This document shows, one piece after another, positions 11,777-23,439 of a stretch of 64,000 bases of DNA (within the stretch, counting starts at the first letter, position 1; each line of letters starts with the position of its first letter). The notes beneath the pieces are model-generated. The model searched no databases and was not told where the DNA came from. It saw nothing but the letters and a program-made list of their open reading frames with translations. This DNA is from Hydractinia symbiolongicarpus (taxonomy: Eukaryota; Cnidaria; Hydrozoa; Anthoathecata; Hydractiniidae), in the NCBI RefSeq assembly GCF_029227915.1, contig NC_079887.1:11842001-11906000 (forward strand), in the 5' to 3' direction. Position numbers and translations under genes: made by a program.

Positions 11777-13529
11777 ATGGCTGCAATGAAGTGCTTTGTG
11801 ATTTTGGGTGTTCTTTTCATGGCTGTACATGCAGGTAATCTTTATTTTTACCTCTTTTCAATACCATTGATTGCAAGTAAGTTGCTAATCAAGATGTCAG
11901 ATGTATTACTTTACTGTGTTGTTTCAGCTCCATTTCTCAATGATGACAAAGAACTGGATAACTTGGCAGCAGATCTCACTGAAAACAGAGAAGGTAAAAT
12001 GTTTGGTATTGATGGTTATTGAAATCTCTTTTTGACCATTTAACAATGAGTTATTTGGTTGTTTATGGGTTATACCATTTGTCAACTGAGACTAACCTAA
12101 CGTTACATATTTAGATTCAAGTGAATATGCCATCTCACGCAAGCTTAGAGAAGCGTCAGATATGCTCTCAAAGATTTCTGGTACATATTTTTCGTAAAGA
12201 TGATCATGTTTTACTAAAAAACGGATTCCTTAAATCAACAATCGCACATTTCTCTAGAAGTGCTATATGGAATGGCGTTGCAAAAATTTTAATTATGTAT
12301 TTTACTTTTCAGCAATGTTGGAGAATCAATGGAGGGACCCACAAAGAAGTAAAAACTCAAAGGGTCGAGGTAGAGGGGGTAATCAATCAAAACCTACTCA
12401 AACAACACCTACCCGCAAAACACCTGCTGACATAAACAATGTCTCTGATAAAGGATTTAATAATGTAAAAAAAGAACTGAATCACCTTGAAGCGGAACTC
12501 TCATTTCTACAACGTAATCTATATTTTTATTTTAATGTTGACTGGTTAAAGAATATGCCTACAACTTAAAATATATGCTCGTACCTTTTTTCTAATCCAT
12601 TTTGATACCATTTAACCAATATGTCGGAAGCGACAAAACCATAGTGCTGTTTTTTTTCAAATACCGAGATGGAAGGCGATACAGCTATCGCATTTTAAAC
12701 GTTGCATACCTGGATTTTGCATCCAAATTGGAGAGCCAAGTGCTGTTGATGGTCCTATCTAGAAGTAATCAAAAACGATAATTATCCACAAATATTATTT
12801 GCAAGGTTGTAAAACGTATAAAATCATCTTATCTGATAACTATTCTAGAAAAAAAGAACAAAAAGCGCCCGAAGATTTTGCAATCTATTTTTTCAAATTT
12901 ACCTTGCTAAAATTAAACTTTTTTAAAACGAATATATTTCGTGCGAAAGTTAGGAAGCTCAAATCAGATTTTTATAGACATCTTTAACTTTTACTTTTTT
13001 TTTGGTTAAAGAAAGGAATTTATCCATAAGAAAAAAAGGAAATTTTTAGAACTTTAAGCTTCAAAATTACTTTTTCACCAAACTGCAATGCTGGTAAAAA
13101 GAATGGGATTTCAGTACAGAGTATTTTCTCAGACTTTTGACTACACATACACTTGCAATAAAATATCGTCAATTTTAATACGCAGCTTTTCTAAAGGCTA
13201 CCTATTAATATCTGTATCTTTATTTCTATCTAATATCTTTCCAATCTAAAGCAAATGAAGTCGGGTTGTCGTAACTGTTAGAAAAGGCAAGAAAGAATCA
13301 AGCTTTTAAATTGTGATATATTCGAACTTTTGCATTACCAGCTTTATAGAGTGATTTAATGTGATAACTTAAAGAAATGCTAACTGTCTTTCCTGCAGAT
13401 ATATTTGAGAAGTTCTGTCGAAACGAACGCTAGTATTTCGATTACAAGTAGTACCAAGCAAGGATTGATGCAGTATAATTTCGCTTTGTTTTAGGCATGC
13501 TTCCCATTATGGATATGAAGGTGTTGTAA
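11777..13529 (+). CDS. Small secreted protein, five exons, all introns phase 1
   Basis: Exons are 11777-11834, 11928-11993, 12115-12180, 12313-12513 and 13495-13529. Each intron is GT...AG and each splits a codon after base 1, so the frame stays open for 141 residues to the TAA at 13527. Exon 1 encodes a signal peptide (MAAMKCFVILGVLFMAVHA), with likely cleavage just before APFLNDD. The mature part is acidic at first, then has an RGRGG-containing basic, T/P/Q-rich linker (residues about 70-100). It ends in a leucine-patterned helix (KKELNHLEAELSFLQ) and a short LPIMDMKVL tail. The mature part has no cysteine, so it is not a disulfide-rich toxin. I do not recognise the family; a secreted coiled-coil protein or peptide precursor is possible. 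The last exon is short, so the final 981-base intron is the least certain part. Confidence 0.72.
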
Positions 13530-14159
13530 AGAAAATTGGCACAAGTAGAAAAATGACGAACGTGTACGCATTAATAATACGTGTTTACAGAGATTGTATG
13601 TGTTTATATATCGCACAGTGCAAAATATTTTGTCGTGTATTTTCATTGAAAATTGTTAAATAATTCTGCACAATATATTCCCTTATTAATATACATTCTT
13701 TTACATAAAATATGGCCTGTTATTACTTCCACTTTTTGTTCTTTCAAAGTTAATATGGTTTGGTTGATGGAGATCCTATCTATCTGTGACATGTAAGTCT
13801 GTCACATGGAGTCGGTATATGAAATAATTCTGGAGCGCAAACAGATCCCTTATCTATGCAAACAAAATATTATACTCGATAGTGTGTAATGTAATGTTTT
13901 TTAAAACGGCTTACAGGTTTTCGGTGTTTTTTTTCAGAATATATATCAAAAAATCTAGAATCGTGATTAAAAACGGCATATACATCGCGAAAAATGTTTT
14001 TAAAACATTACCAAGTTATCCCTTGGTGGATTTTGTTATTTGTATGAGTAAACGTGACAAAATTTTTAATTTTGTCGTTATTGGTTTAAGAAATTTAAAA
14101 AAAATCCAAACTTAGTAATTGCTCATCGGAGGAATCAATGAAATAGCAAGCACCTCTTA
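13530..14159. other. Downstream flank, nothing recognised
   Basis: This is the 3' flank of the secreted-protein gene. I see no canonical AATAAA close behind the stop. The frame at 13882-14115 is low-complexity and not supported as a gene. Confidence 0.4.
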
Positions 14160-14520
14160 TAGTAGACGATAATTCAGGTCTCAACGTATATTACCTCTAG
14201 AAACGACCTCTCTGTAGTGGACACAGTAATGATTGGTTAAATAGACCTTAATAAATTTTTTATATTTTTGCTAAGATAGCAAAATCTCAACGTTTTTACT
14301 TTGTTTCAATTTTCTTTAAAAAAAATACTTTTAACATCATCTTCAAAAAAACAAATCCCCCTGACGCTTAACGAACTCAACGTCAGATTTATCTTACCCT
14401 GACACCCAAGGACAATTATTTAATTCAATTTAGAGGAAACCTTAATGTAGTGTACATCTTTCTATAACGGACACTTCTTTGACGTTGTGATGGTGTCCGC
14501 CATGGAAAGGTTAGATTGTA
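14160..14520. mobile_element. MITE-like element with imperfect terminal inverted repeats
   Basis: CCTCTCTGTAGTGGACAC at 14207-14224 is mirrored on the other strand by CCTTTCCATGGCGGACAC (from 14493-14510). Additional related GGACAC motifs lie at 14218-14224 and 14469-14474. This 'colored-cell' style of CCTCTxTAGxGGACAC ends is typical of Tc1/pogo-derived non-autonomous elements. There is no coding content. The exact ends are uncertain because the outer bases have decayed. Confidence 0.55.
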
Positions 14521-15775
14521 CTTCGTGCGGAGACAAAAGTTACCGTAAATCATAATTATTCAAGTAAGCTTGACTTCAGGAGTTTCCCTTTTTTAAAAGT
14601 TTCGCTCCGGTATAAAAACAGACAAAAAACCCCAAATTTTAGGGTTGTCGTTTAGGTACTCTGGGCACTTATATAATTTTTGAACTATTACTCATTTAAC
14701 CTGAACGCTCATTTGGTGCCTGGGTGCGTATTAAAACTTGTAAAAATAAGCATTCTCTTGCCAGAGTTATTTGAGATTAAAACAACTTTTTTCTATCATA
14801 TTAACAACAAGAACAACAACAAAAACAGCGCATTCATCTTACACATGATGCAATGCAGCATCTTCGGGTTTGATGAATCGAAAAAAGTTTTAACGATCAC
14901 AACTTAACAATTGCTTTGAGTTTGACTTCTTTCATTTTCATTTGATAACGCCAACAACATGAAACCACCCTGCCTGTGTCGACTTCTACTTAATTCAAGA
15001 GCCTTCGTAAACACACAATAATGATAAAGATTTTATGTTCTTTTCATTTTCCTCTGTTAAAATGACAAAACTTAAGTATAACTTTCCTCTGCCGTTTACT
15101 TTTCCCTTTTTGAACTTTGAATTTTGAACGTCTCTCGATTTCCTATTTCGATTTGCACATTTTGTGCCAAAAAATCAAACAGAAAAACATTTTTGAAATA
15201 ATATCTCCTTTAAAACTAGCAAAAAGGTAAAATATCTTCGAAACCTGAGATCACAAGCGTAACTTGACTAAAAGTGAGAAGTGAACACCTTACTGACTTT
15301 TTGAAAATGTTTCATGGTAAGAAATAAAAATATTCATGCTCACTTAATCCTATTCGGGGGAGAAGGAAGACAAAGTCTTAAAATATTGGCTATTACTGGA
15401 AACTACCTCTAAAAGTCTCTATGAAATCATTGTAATCGGGGAAATATAACAACTTCCATTAGAACTATTTTTAGTGCTTGAAACTACAACACAACCTTAT
15501 TATATCAAGGGGAATTATTCTCCATATTTTGTACACGTGATTAATGCGATTTAAATTTTTTAAAAAGAATGTCAAAATTCGCTGTAGAACTAAAGCAAGT
15601 GAATTTTTAAGAGGATAGTGATATTTTCAACGCATCCTCTCAAAAATTTCAATGTGTAGCATGAAGTGTAAATATGCTGCTGATATTTATGCCAGACATG
15701 AAAACTACCCTACCTATTAGGTCCCATTCCGTTCCGGTTCTGTTAATTTTTAGTTGAATATTACATTCCTCAGCG
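14521..15775. other. Intergenic, nothing recognised
   Basis: No gene or repeat stands out. The 75-codon frame at 14680-14907 includes an asparagine-rich simple stretch and has no support. Confidence 0.45.
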
Positions 15776-15776
15776 A

Positions 15777-15812
15777 AACGAACCATTTCAGTTCATATGG
15801 TTCGTTTTGTTG
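15777..15812. repeat. Short inverted repeat around AACGAACCAT
   Basis: AACGAACCAT is followed about 10 bases later by its exact reverse complement ATGGTTCGTT, about 75 bases upstream of the ATG of the small frame at 15883. It could be a transcription-factor palindrome or the scar of a small hairpin element. Confidence 0.55.
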
Positions 15813-15882
15813 TGGTGTACGTTCTTGCTAGCTTTGCAAAACTGATTTTTGTTATTTAAAACGTATCTTTCGTATTGAAATA

Positions 15883-16026
15883 ATGTCGTCAATTACTAAT
15901 CAATCAGAAATAATGACTGAAAATGTTGATTTATTTAACGAAGCAGTACCTGAAACACCAACACCAACTTCCTTTACCACAGAGATTGGAAATGTGCTGG
16001 TCTCACAGCAGGACCATGGTTCGTAA
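15883..16026 (+). CDS. Possible short coding exon, 47 codons
   Basis: The frame starts MSSITNQSEIMTENVDLFNE and continues with a proline/threonine-rich stretch (VPETPTPTSF) to TAA at 16024-16026. Its composition is more protein-like than the surrounding AT-rich frames, and it starts after a stretch with a palindrome. It could be the N-terminal exon of a gene or of a transposase, or a chance frame. No downstream exon was identified and no family is recognised. Confidence 0.25.
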   Translation: MSSITNQSEIMTENVDLFNEAVPETPTPTSFTTEIGNVLVSQQDHGS

Positions 16027-16118
16027 TAATATTTATACGTTTAGCTGATCTTATGATTTTACAACACCACCACAGCAACTTATAGCTAGCCAGGAGCATA
16101 TACTGGGGGCAGTCGGTA

Positions 16119-16153
16119 GACAGGTTGTAAATGTTTTTGTAAACATTTGCAAC
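16119..16153. repeat. Hairpin palindrome GTTGTAAATGTTT...AAACATTTGCAAC
   Basis: This is a 13-base inverted repeat with one mismatch and a 4-base loop (TTGT). It would form a stable stem in single-stranded DNA or RNA. No gene adjoins it, so a terminator or regulatory role is not supported. Confidence 0.7.
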
Positions 16154-17280
16154 TCATTTATAGCCAGCTAGCTAACAGACTTGTAATCAGGGGATCTTGA
16201 AAACGGGGTGAATAAAGGGGTGTGTGAGGGGCAATTCTGTATTATTTCATGACAGACTTCATTTGACAACAGTGTCAACAAATCTGTGTATGCATGTAGC
16301 ATTACGTCAGAGGGTTAAATCATAAAGGCACCTTGGACAATGTTTGACCTTCCTTAACAGGTTGGCTCGTTAGTGTAGAATATATATGCCCTGTTTAAAC
16401 TTGTCAAATAACATAACACATAGGTTTAATGTACATATGTTAAAAGTGTGTCATACTTTGTTTACACCTGCAACAACTATGATGAAACTTCTCCTGTGGC
16501 CAGTGAGATTTGTAAAAAGTACAAATAAAAATTTGTACAAAAAGGCAAAACTTTGCATGATTGTGTGCCAGCGGAAAAGACGAATTTAACTGATCAGCGA
16601 AAAAACATTCATGAAAGGGTGTGTTTGTTTTGACTTAAGGAATCAAATATCTCATCAACTTCAAAAACCCTTTTTGTCCCGTTGTATATAAGTTCTTAGG
16701 CGCCATGCAGTAAAGTTATTAAGTTAAAAAACCAAAGTATTGTGTTTAGCTTCTTGGAATTCAACAGCAACATTACTGCATGCCTCAAGAACTGTTTATG
16801 GAAAAACAATATTTCAACTAGTTCAGCTAGAACTGAAGCGAGGTAATTTTGAAACTTTTTTAAAAGAGCATCTAAAAACTTGACAGGACTTGTGTATATG
16901 ATGTCAGCTTGAAATAAAGGATGTCATTAGACTTTTTTAAATTCAAATTAGCGTACAAATATTTGTGTCACATTTTGTGGCAAGATGATGTCATATTTTT
17001 CTCTCCACCCTATTATGTTTCTAAATATAATTGACCCCTCCCTCCCCAAAATGTTTCTAAGTTTTGGTTAATATTAATCCTCAATTATATAAAATTAAAT
17101 CTTAACTTTTGCATCTTTGAAGGGCTTTTTATTTTTAAGCTAAGCAGTGTAGGTAAATAGGTAATGAGGTGTAATACACTTGATCATAACTTCCTTTTTT
17201 AATGAATTATCTGGTATTTAGATATCATAATTCAGAATGCCAATAGTGAAGAAGCAGAGTCCAGTAGAAAAGTGGAACAA
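16154..17280. other. Intergenic, nothing recognised
   Basis: No gene is supported. The frame at 16386-16589 has no motif or splice support. Confidence 0.4.
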
Positions 17281-17284
17281 ATGG

Positions 17285-17392
17285 AAATGAGGTGTTTCAG
17301 AAGAAAACATTATCAGAAAAGATCGAAGGTGAAGTTGTTTATGAGGGAGGTTTGTCGGAAAAAGTTGAAAGTGAAGTGATTCGATCGTCAAT
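17285..17392 (+). repeat. SEKV-type degenerate coding repeat, copy 1
   Basis: The sequence reads through frames giving EGEVVYEGGLSEKVESEVI. It matches 18045-18125, which encodes ESDVVCEGVVSEKVASEVV. The pair looks like two pieces of one repetitive ORF, now on either side of the retroelement fragment. On the other strand the same DNA gives proline/histidine-rich frames, which I take to be shadows. Confidence 0.5.
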
Positions 17393-17479
17393 CTTTTGCA
17401 AGAAACATGCAAAGAGACTTTGAGGTAGAGCTGCGACTAATCCCTATGACTGGAGAAGCTCTACCACCAAATGCTATCA

Positions 17480-17938
17480 AAGGGACGAAGCTAGACTAGA
17501 TATTGCAGCTAGAAACTCCGGCAACGTGGTCAACGAGCATTCTTTGATGTAAGGGTTTTCAACCCGTTCGCTTCAAGCCATGTTAATCAGAATCTTCTAA
17601 AGGTATTTTACAGAAATGAAAAAGATAAGAAAAAAAAATTCAACCAACCAGTGATTGAAATAGAGCACGGCTCGTTTACTCCTTTGGTGTTTTCGAGTCA
17701 GGGTGGTTGTATTTGTGAAACAGAACGATTTATCAAAGAATTTTCGTTGAAGTTAGCGCGTAGTCAAGGAACGGAAGAAGGTGTTGTGATGAGCTGGTTA
17801 GGAACGAAAATATCATTCGCGCTATTGAAATTAGCAATCTTGTGTATAAGAGGATGGAGAACTTTGAAAAGGAATGAAATGCCAACTGATCCATTAAACA
17901 TCCTGATATCCCAGTTAGTTGGTAGAATTGATGTGTGA
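17480..17938 (+). pseudogene. Retrotransposon polyprotein C-terminal relic
   Basis: From about 17520 the frame reads RGQRAFFDVRVFNPFASSHV, then KKFNQPVIEIEHGSFTPLVF, then MSWLGTKISFALLKLAILCI and RG. This order (FFDVRVFNP, then E.E.GTFTPLVFS..GG, then a W...SFALL..A..CIRG end) is the pattern I know from the region after the reverse transcriptase in cnidarian and other metazoan retroelement polyproteins. The upstream part, RLDIAAR, is joined only through a frameshift at about 17518. The reverse transcriptase itself is absent, so the copy is 5'-truncated and dead. The frame ends at TGA, 17936-17938. Confidence 0.75.
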
Positions 17939-18029
17939 ACGAGAACTGTTGAATATTTTATTTTTTGTTTTTTGTTTTTGTTATTGGCTTAAGCGTAATT
18001 TGTGTATTATCTCTTATAATAAGACGGAG

Positions 18030-18420
18030 AGTGTGTCTCTGACGGAGATTTGTCAGGGAGATTTGAAAGTGATGTCGTTTGTGAGGGAGTTGTGTCGGAA
18101 AAGGTTGCAAGTGAAGTGGTTTGTGAGAAGGTATGGAAAGAAGAAGAAGAAAAGACTGCCTATCCAATGAACAATGAAGGGGAGCAAAGAATCTCTAACG
18201 ATAAAATTATGGTTGTTTCGAAAGTAATCGTTAAAAAGATCACATTCTAGGAGTTTATTGTGACGATCCTGAAAATTATTGGCCCTTTAAAGTTAATAAA
18301 GTAAATAAAAAAGTTATTCACGGAAAATGGTTGTGTGACGATATTGACACAAACGAAAGCCTTTGTTTTTTATCAGGTGCCCTGGAAAAATATCATTTAT
18401 TAACGTTATAAGGGATGAAA
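18030..18420 (+). pseudogene. Relic coding tract after the retroelement fragment
   Basis: The tract contains the second SEKV repeat copy (18045-18125). After a frame change at about 18232 it contains an open run, HILGVYCDDPENYWPFKVNK, continuing through VIHGKWLCDDIDTNESLCFL to a TAA near 18412. The cysteine, tryptophan and acidic pattern looks protein-like, and the breaks suggest decay. I do not recognise the family. It may be part of the same retroelement or of the gene it landed in. Confidence 0.35.
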
Positions 18421-20250
18421 CAAAGTATGATAAACTGTTTACATTGAATATAAAGCAACATGTAAATGGAAAACTACGATTAAGTGAAGCACAGGATGTA
18501 TTTTTAACTGCGTATTTCTTTTCTTTTTTAATTGAACGATGAATCACATTTAGCAAATTTTTTAATTCCCCATGTCATCTGTGAACTTCCATTCGTTACG
18601 GACACGTATATTACTAGCTGTTTTTTAAGATTTTCTGGTGCGCGTGCGATCCAGAGTTAGGCTGCCAATGCGAAATTTACCCTTTGCCGCAACCGCAGCA
18701 ACCCTCACTTAAAAAATTTAACACATATTTTTGACAACGCAACACACAGATTTTGAACATGACTTGGTTCAACAAGCATATATATCCATTATTTACCGGT
18801 GTGCTGGGGACCGTGGTTGTTATTAAAGTCCCCTACTCGAGAACAAAACGCAAATTTTTAAAAGGACTTAGGTGGCGTTTGCATGAGAGTTCCGCTTCGC
18901 CGAAATAAAGTGAATTCACTTGTCTTCGTTGACAAGCTTTTTCAGTATACCCCGCAGGTGAAGCAAGTGTAACTGCGCATGTATAGCAACCTCGAGTGTT
19001 GGTCTTTTATGATATTTTGACGGGATGGCACTAATATTAGGGTGTAGAAGAGTCTTGAAGACAAGGTTGTATGTAAAGTAATCGTATAGTCGGCCTAAAG
19101 GCGTACTGCGGCTCGAAATTTTACTTAAAATCAGGCGAAATGAATCCGTCTTAGTGCACTGGGTATGTCCGTTGCTTTAACAGAAGAAATTAAATCTATA
19201 AAATCCCAAAAATATTTGAAATTCTTGAAAACGATGATCTTTAAATAATGTATTATGTTAAAGCGTAATGACTTATATATGTTATATTCTTGAAAAAAAG
19301 TTTTTCTTATTATTTTCCTTTCTAAAATTTCAAAATTGAAGTATTTATCTTTCGTAAGAAAGTCGTCCTATCGCAAAAAACCAAACATAATTTGGGCCTG
19401 TTAATTACAGAAATTCATCCCAAAATATTATTCCAAAGTCAAAAAAATTCGCGCAATATTGGCTAGTTAAAATAATATAAGAAATTTTTTTTAAATTAAA
19501 TGTGGAGTTCAAAAATATAAGCAGTATGTTATAAGGGCAATAATTTAAAAAAAAATCAACCACACCTTTTTAATAAAATGTAGTTAACTTATACAATATA
19601 AATGAATAAAATTGTTAATACAATCTTCTCCGTTGTTTACCCTGATACGCAAACGTTTCCAAGCACTTGCATTAGGTCATTTAAGTCCGTTCTTATCCAG
19701 TGGGCATGGCATTCTAACAAGTTTTACCTAAACATTTACCTATACATTGTATACAATTTCTTCTGCATTAACAGACAGACTATGACACAGATATATTACC
19801 TGAAAGTACAGACTATGACCTTTTGCATGAATGACAAACAGAGCTGGCTTAACTTTTTTTACGACTGGTTTTTGAACGCATTCAATATGCTTCTAAAGTT
19901 TGCACATAACATCAGCAAACACAAACTGTAAATTGTTCTCACCATGTGGAATTTTATTAGATATAAAGGGTATCCATACACCTCAACACGTTTCATGTTT
20001 AGCGCTTTTTGTGCAACAATATGTCTGCAAGTCGCAACTTCTAAAAATCAATCGTATTTCTGTTGTGTTGAATTACAAGTGTGCCAAGTTTTATAGCAAA
20101 ATCATTTGTAGTTCATCAGTAATTTATAAGAATGTGGATGCGGGCACTTTATGCCCCTTCCGGTGCTACAGCAGTCCTAAAAAGCATGGGTTTAATAGGG
20201 TTAAAACATTATTTTAAAGAAGTTTACTATAAGATTCCTGGACTTTCTCT
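18421..20250. other. Intergenic, nothing recognised
   Basis: The frames at 19602-19931 and 19900-20217 are about 105 codons but are rich in F, Y, I, N and K from AT-rich codons. They have no motif and overlap each other. No repeat structure is visible. Confidence 0.4.
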
Positions 20251-20253
20251 TTT

Positions 20254-20454
20254 CTATTGTTTTTTCTCAGATTTTTCCTTAAACACAAACACTGCACTCT
20301 TTTCACGTTTTCCCTCTCCCTGAGCCTTGGTTGCTGTAACAATACACACAGCTTCGTTGGAGATTTCATTATCCAATATATCATTATTGCCTTCAAACTC
20401 ATCTAAAAAGGCATAGGTGTTGTTAGGAAGATCTGCAAACATACAAAAATCCAC
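20254..20454 (-). CDS. Possible terminal coding exon (about 60 codons)
   Basis: On the minus strand a good acceptor (TGTATGTTTGCAG) at about 20443 is followed by DLPNNTYAFLDEFEGNNDIL and DNEISNEAVCIVTATKAQGE. It ends GKREKSAVFVFKEKSEKKQ and a stop at 20254-20256. The acidic first half and lysine-rich tail are unlike the AT-driven shadow frames nearby. If the reading begins further upstream (20466) it is a 70-codon frame starting MLRAVDF. No upstream exon or family was identified. Confidence 0.3.
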   Translation of the reverse strand: MDFCMFADLPNNTYAFLDEFEGNNDILDNEISNEAVCIVTATKAQGEGKREKSAVFVFKEKSEKKQ

Positions 20455-20469
20455 AGCTCGTAACATTCA

Positions 20470-23080
20470 AATAAGCATTTTTCTTTTGAAACTTCCTATC
20501 AGATACCTGTTTTTTTTTCTTTTTAAAATTGCTGACCATTTTTTTCTTCTATAAATACGGTTGCCAGAACTATCTCTTTCATATACAATAATGCTTGTCG
20601 CACGTTTCTTCCTTATTTATCCTTTAGGAACTATGAAAGATTTTAACTTTTCAAATGGATCCATCTTTAGTTAATTTATATAGCATTTAGATATATATGA
20701 CAATAAGAAATCAGCAAGTTAAACTTATTGCTTGGTTAAAATGAACTAAACAAAACAAGTTAAAAACAGAAAGTTTTCATTATTTACGGTTTTTAGTAAA
20801 TTCATATTATTTTGTTGGAATATAGACACTACTCTTAACAATATAATTCGTCCAGGCAAGCCTAGCTGTAGCTAGCTATGCTGGTAGCCAGTTAGGCGTA
20901 ACCTACAAACCAGATATCCTGTGATCTAGACATCCTTTCTTCCACCATTTTGCCCACCGAAATGGAGGGATCCCATGTGATGATCTAAAGCTTAGGAGCA
21001 AGCTCTGTTCTCATAAATGTATTCCAGTTTTCGTATTTAAAATGCACTGCAAGTATATTGGTTTTCCAATAAGAAATATGACGCTGTGTGTGTCTGTTAG
21101 CTTTATACGTTAGAGTTGATTATTTTAAGCAGATATTGAGTATATTTAAATATATTTTGTTGACCAAAATAAAGTGAAGTCCTGTTCTAGTCAAACTTGC
21201 TGTAAAACATCTGATTTGGTACAATAAGTACAAGACTTTAGAATAACTCCTATAGCTACTTTTCACTGAAAAAAACTGTCTGTCTTCGTGGCTTTGTTTA
21301 GCTTGATGCAACGATTTTGTTTACTTATGCTTTCGTTCGTTAAATTTAGAAGGTCCTTAAATTGCCACGAAGCCATAAAGCAGTGACGTGAAGCCACAAA
21401 GCCTGTTAGCTAGCTGGATGTTAAAAGTTTATTTTACTGTTTTAGATAGCTAATTGCTGTTCAGAAACAAAACAATTGTCTTCAATTAGGAAGTGTGCGT
21501 GCCAACAAAAGGAAAAGCCTTTATATTCCTTGTTCAGGAGATGTGATGCCTGATCATAGTACAGGATTCCTGATAGGTACAGCCTAGCGATACAACTGCT
21601 ACTGCTGCTGTTCTCTTTTAATGTTAATGTTATATGTTATATATATTATGTTATAATGTTGTTTCTGTCCTAGTAAAGTGCACTAGCTAATTAGCCTTAA
21701 ATCAGTCTTTGCGGTGCATTTTTGAATCGATAAGTTGGCTACAATCTTTCCCAAAATTGTTACAAAACTTTTTAAAATTCCAATTATTCACACACTTTCA
21801 CCCCCTCACATCCTGGACAATGTTGCACTCGGGTTTTTTGAAGACAAAAGTTTGCTGCTAACTATGACTCACCAATATTATGTAATGGGGAAGGAATTAA
21901 AAAGCATGGTAATTCTCTATTTATTGCCATTTCTGTCACAATGGTCAGTTATTCTATTTTTATCAAAAACCTTTGGCAGCGATTGTAGCATAATGCTAAC
22001 TAAAGCCACAAAATTTTTTGCCACCATCCCCATCAGCAACGCAAAGAAAGTTTAACTTTGTTAACTAGCTATAGCCACATAATTCGTTTATAGAATCACA
22101 CTTTCGTTTCTCAGTATCGATCTATGTTTATAAAAATTTATCTGCACAAGTATTTCTTAAAATTAATTAATACCAAATCAAGGGCAACAGGCAAAGTTTT
22201 TTTGTTCTCCCTTTTTGTCATAGCAAGGATACCATCTTTAACTAAATACCGCCGTGTATGCATCCTTTTTTTATGTATAGCATTAAAATCGTAGCCGTAA
22301 CACCCTTTCATTCTATACAATTCCATCATATGTACAGACATTTGGTATTTAGGAACTATATTCTTCTGGTGAAATCACAGAATAATTATTGACATAGGCG
22401 AAAATTTCTTTTTATCATATTGTTCTTTCTGTGACGGCTCAAAAAAGATGTGGGACATTGTGACATTTTTTATCCTTGTCTTTTTGAATTCATTATGTAC
22501 CAACCCACTCAGAAGGTCAATGTACAAAAACATTACTCACTTTGTTGCAATGTAGAAACCTGTTAATGAATGAACTTTTTTATGATTTGCAACGTTTTTA
22601 ATGGTCTTTTGTGAAAACAGATACATTGTCATTTTGTATATTCTATAACAGCAAAAAAGCTGCAGTCTGTACAATGCAATACATTTTGATCATAGAGATA
22701 TTATCAATGAATTTCTTTGTTTTTGTGAAGAAGCAAGACAATGCCAGGGACTGTATTTGTTAAAAATATAAATAACTTGCTTAAACAAGGTAACTAAAAC
22801 CTCTGAAAGATTTAAAGTTGTCGTTGCAGCATCAACTCGATTTGTAATCTCTGAGCAAACTTGGGAGTAAAAGTAGCTAGGTTAAAACAATTCAACGATA
22901 CTAAAGACTAGTGTCCCATTGTATTGCCATGAAGTTTCCATAGGTTTGAATAGATATATTTGGACAACTAGATTTCACACTTGAACTAAAGGAGACTTTA
23001 TTTTCTTTGGGAAAGCGTTTAAAAAATACCATGTGTCATTTCTGAAGTATTATTTGTTCAGCCTGGATGTTTCTGAGCAG
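20470..23080. other. Intergenic, nothing recognised
   Basis: No supportable gene. TAGCTAGC-type strings occur around 20865-20885 and 21405-21415, as elsewhere in the window. The frame at 21735-22055 is hydrophobic but lacks any recognisable motif. Confidence 0.4.
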
Positions 23081-23083
23081 AGA

Positions 23084-23435
23084 TGGTAAAGTGGTAGCAC
23101 ATTCAACTTGTAATCATGAAAAACGACTTAGAACATCGTGGTCCATTGAGAGTGGAAGGACTTGGCGAATGGTAACCCGCTTGGACGCGTGGAACCAGGT
23201 GATTTGCGTGGAAAGTCCTCATTAGGCCACAAAAAGCAATATCACAGCCTTTAGAGGCCTGTGCACGTAGTTGACGGCGTTCTAAATCTATGGCACTAGG
23301 GAAAACGACTTAGGATGTCGTAGTCCATAAAGAGTGGAAGGACTAGACCAATGGTAACTTGAGTATGGTGAAGGGGTAGCACATTCGACTTGTAATCATA
23401 CTGTTTCTGGTTCGAGTCCCCACTCCGGCGCACTT
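23084..23435 (+). repeat. tRNA-Thr-like SINE heads with a shared body module
   Basis: The head at 23366-23432 has a box A (TGGTGAAGGGG, 23366-23376), an anticodon-loop-like CTTGTAA (TGT at 23391-23393, threonine) and a perfect box B (GGTTCGAGTCC, 23409-23419). The 5' acceptor strand does not pair with the 3' CTCCGGCGC, so it is not an intact tRNA. A second head at 23084-23116 has box A TGGTAAAGTGG and the same anticodon-loop region. A non-tRNA module (GAAAAACGACTTAG... to AGTGGAAGGACT) follows the first head at about 23118-23162 and precedes the second at 23301-23352. Both heads have the same orientation. This fits a tRNA-derived SINE dimer or nested insertion. Confidence 0.7.
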
Positions 23436-23439
23436 TTAA

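Noticed and set aside
19602-20217. Two overlapping plus-strand frames of 105-109 codons
   Set aside because: Composition follows AT-rich codons (F, I, Y, N, K), there is no domain motif, and neither has splice or promoter support.
23366-23432. Functional tRNA-Thr gene
   Set aside because: Box A, anticodon loop and box B are present, but the acceptor stem does not pair, and the head is joined to a repeated non-tRNA module.
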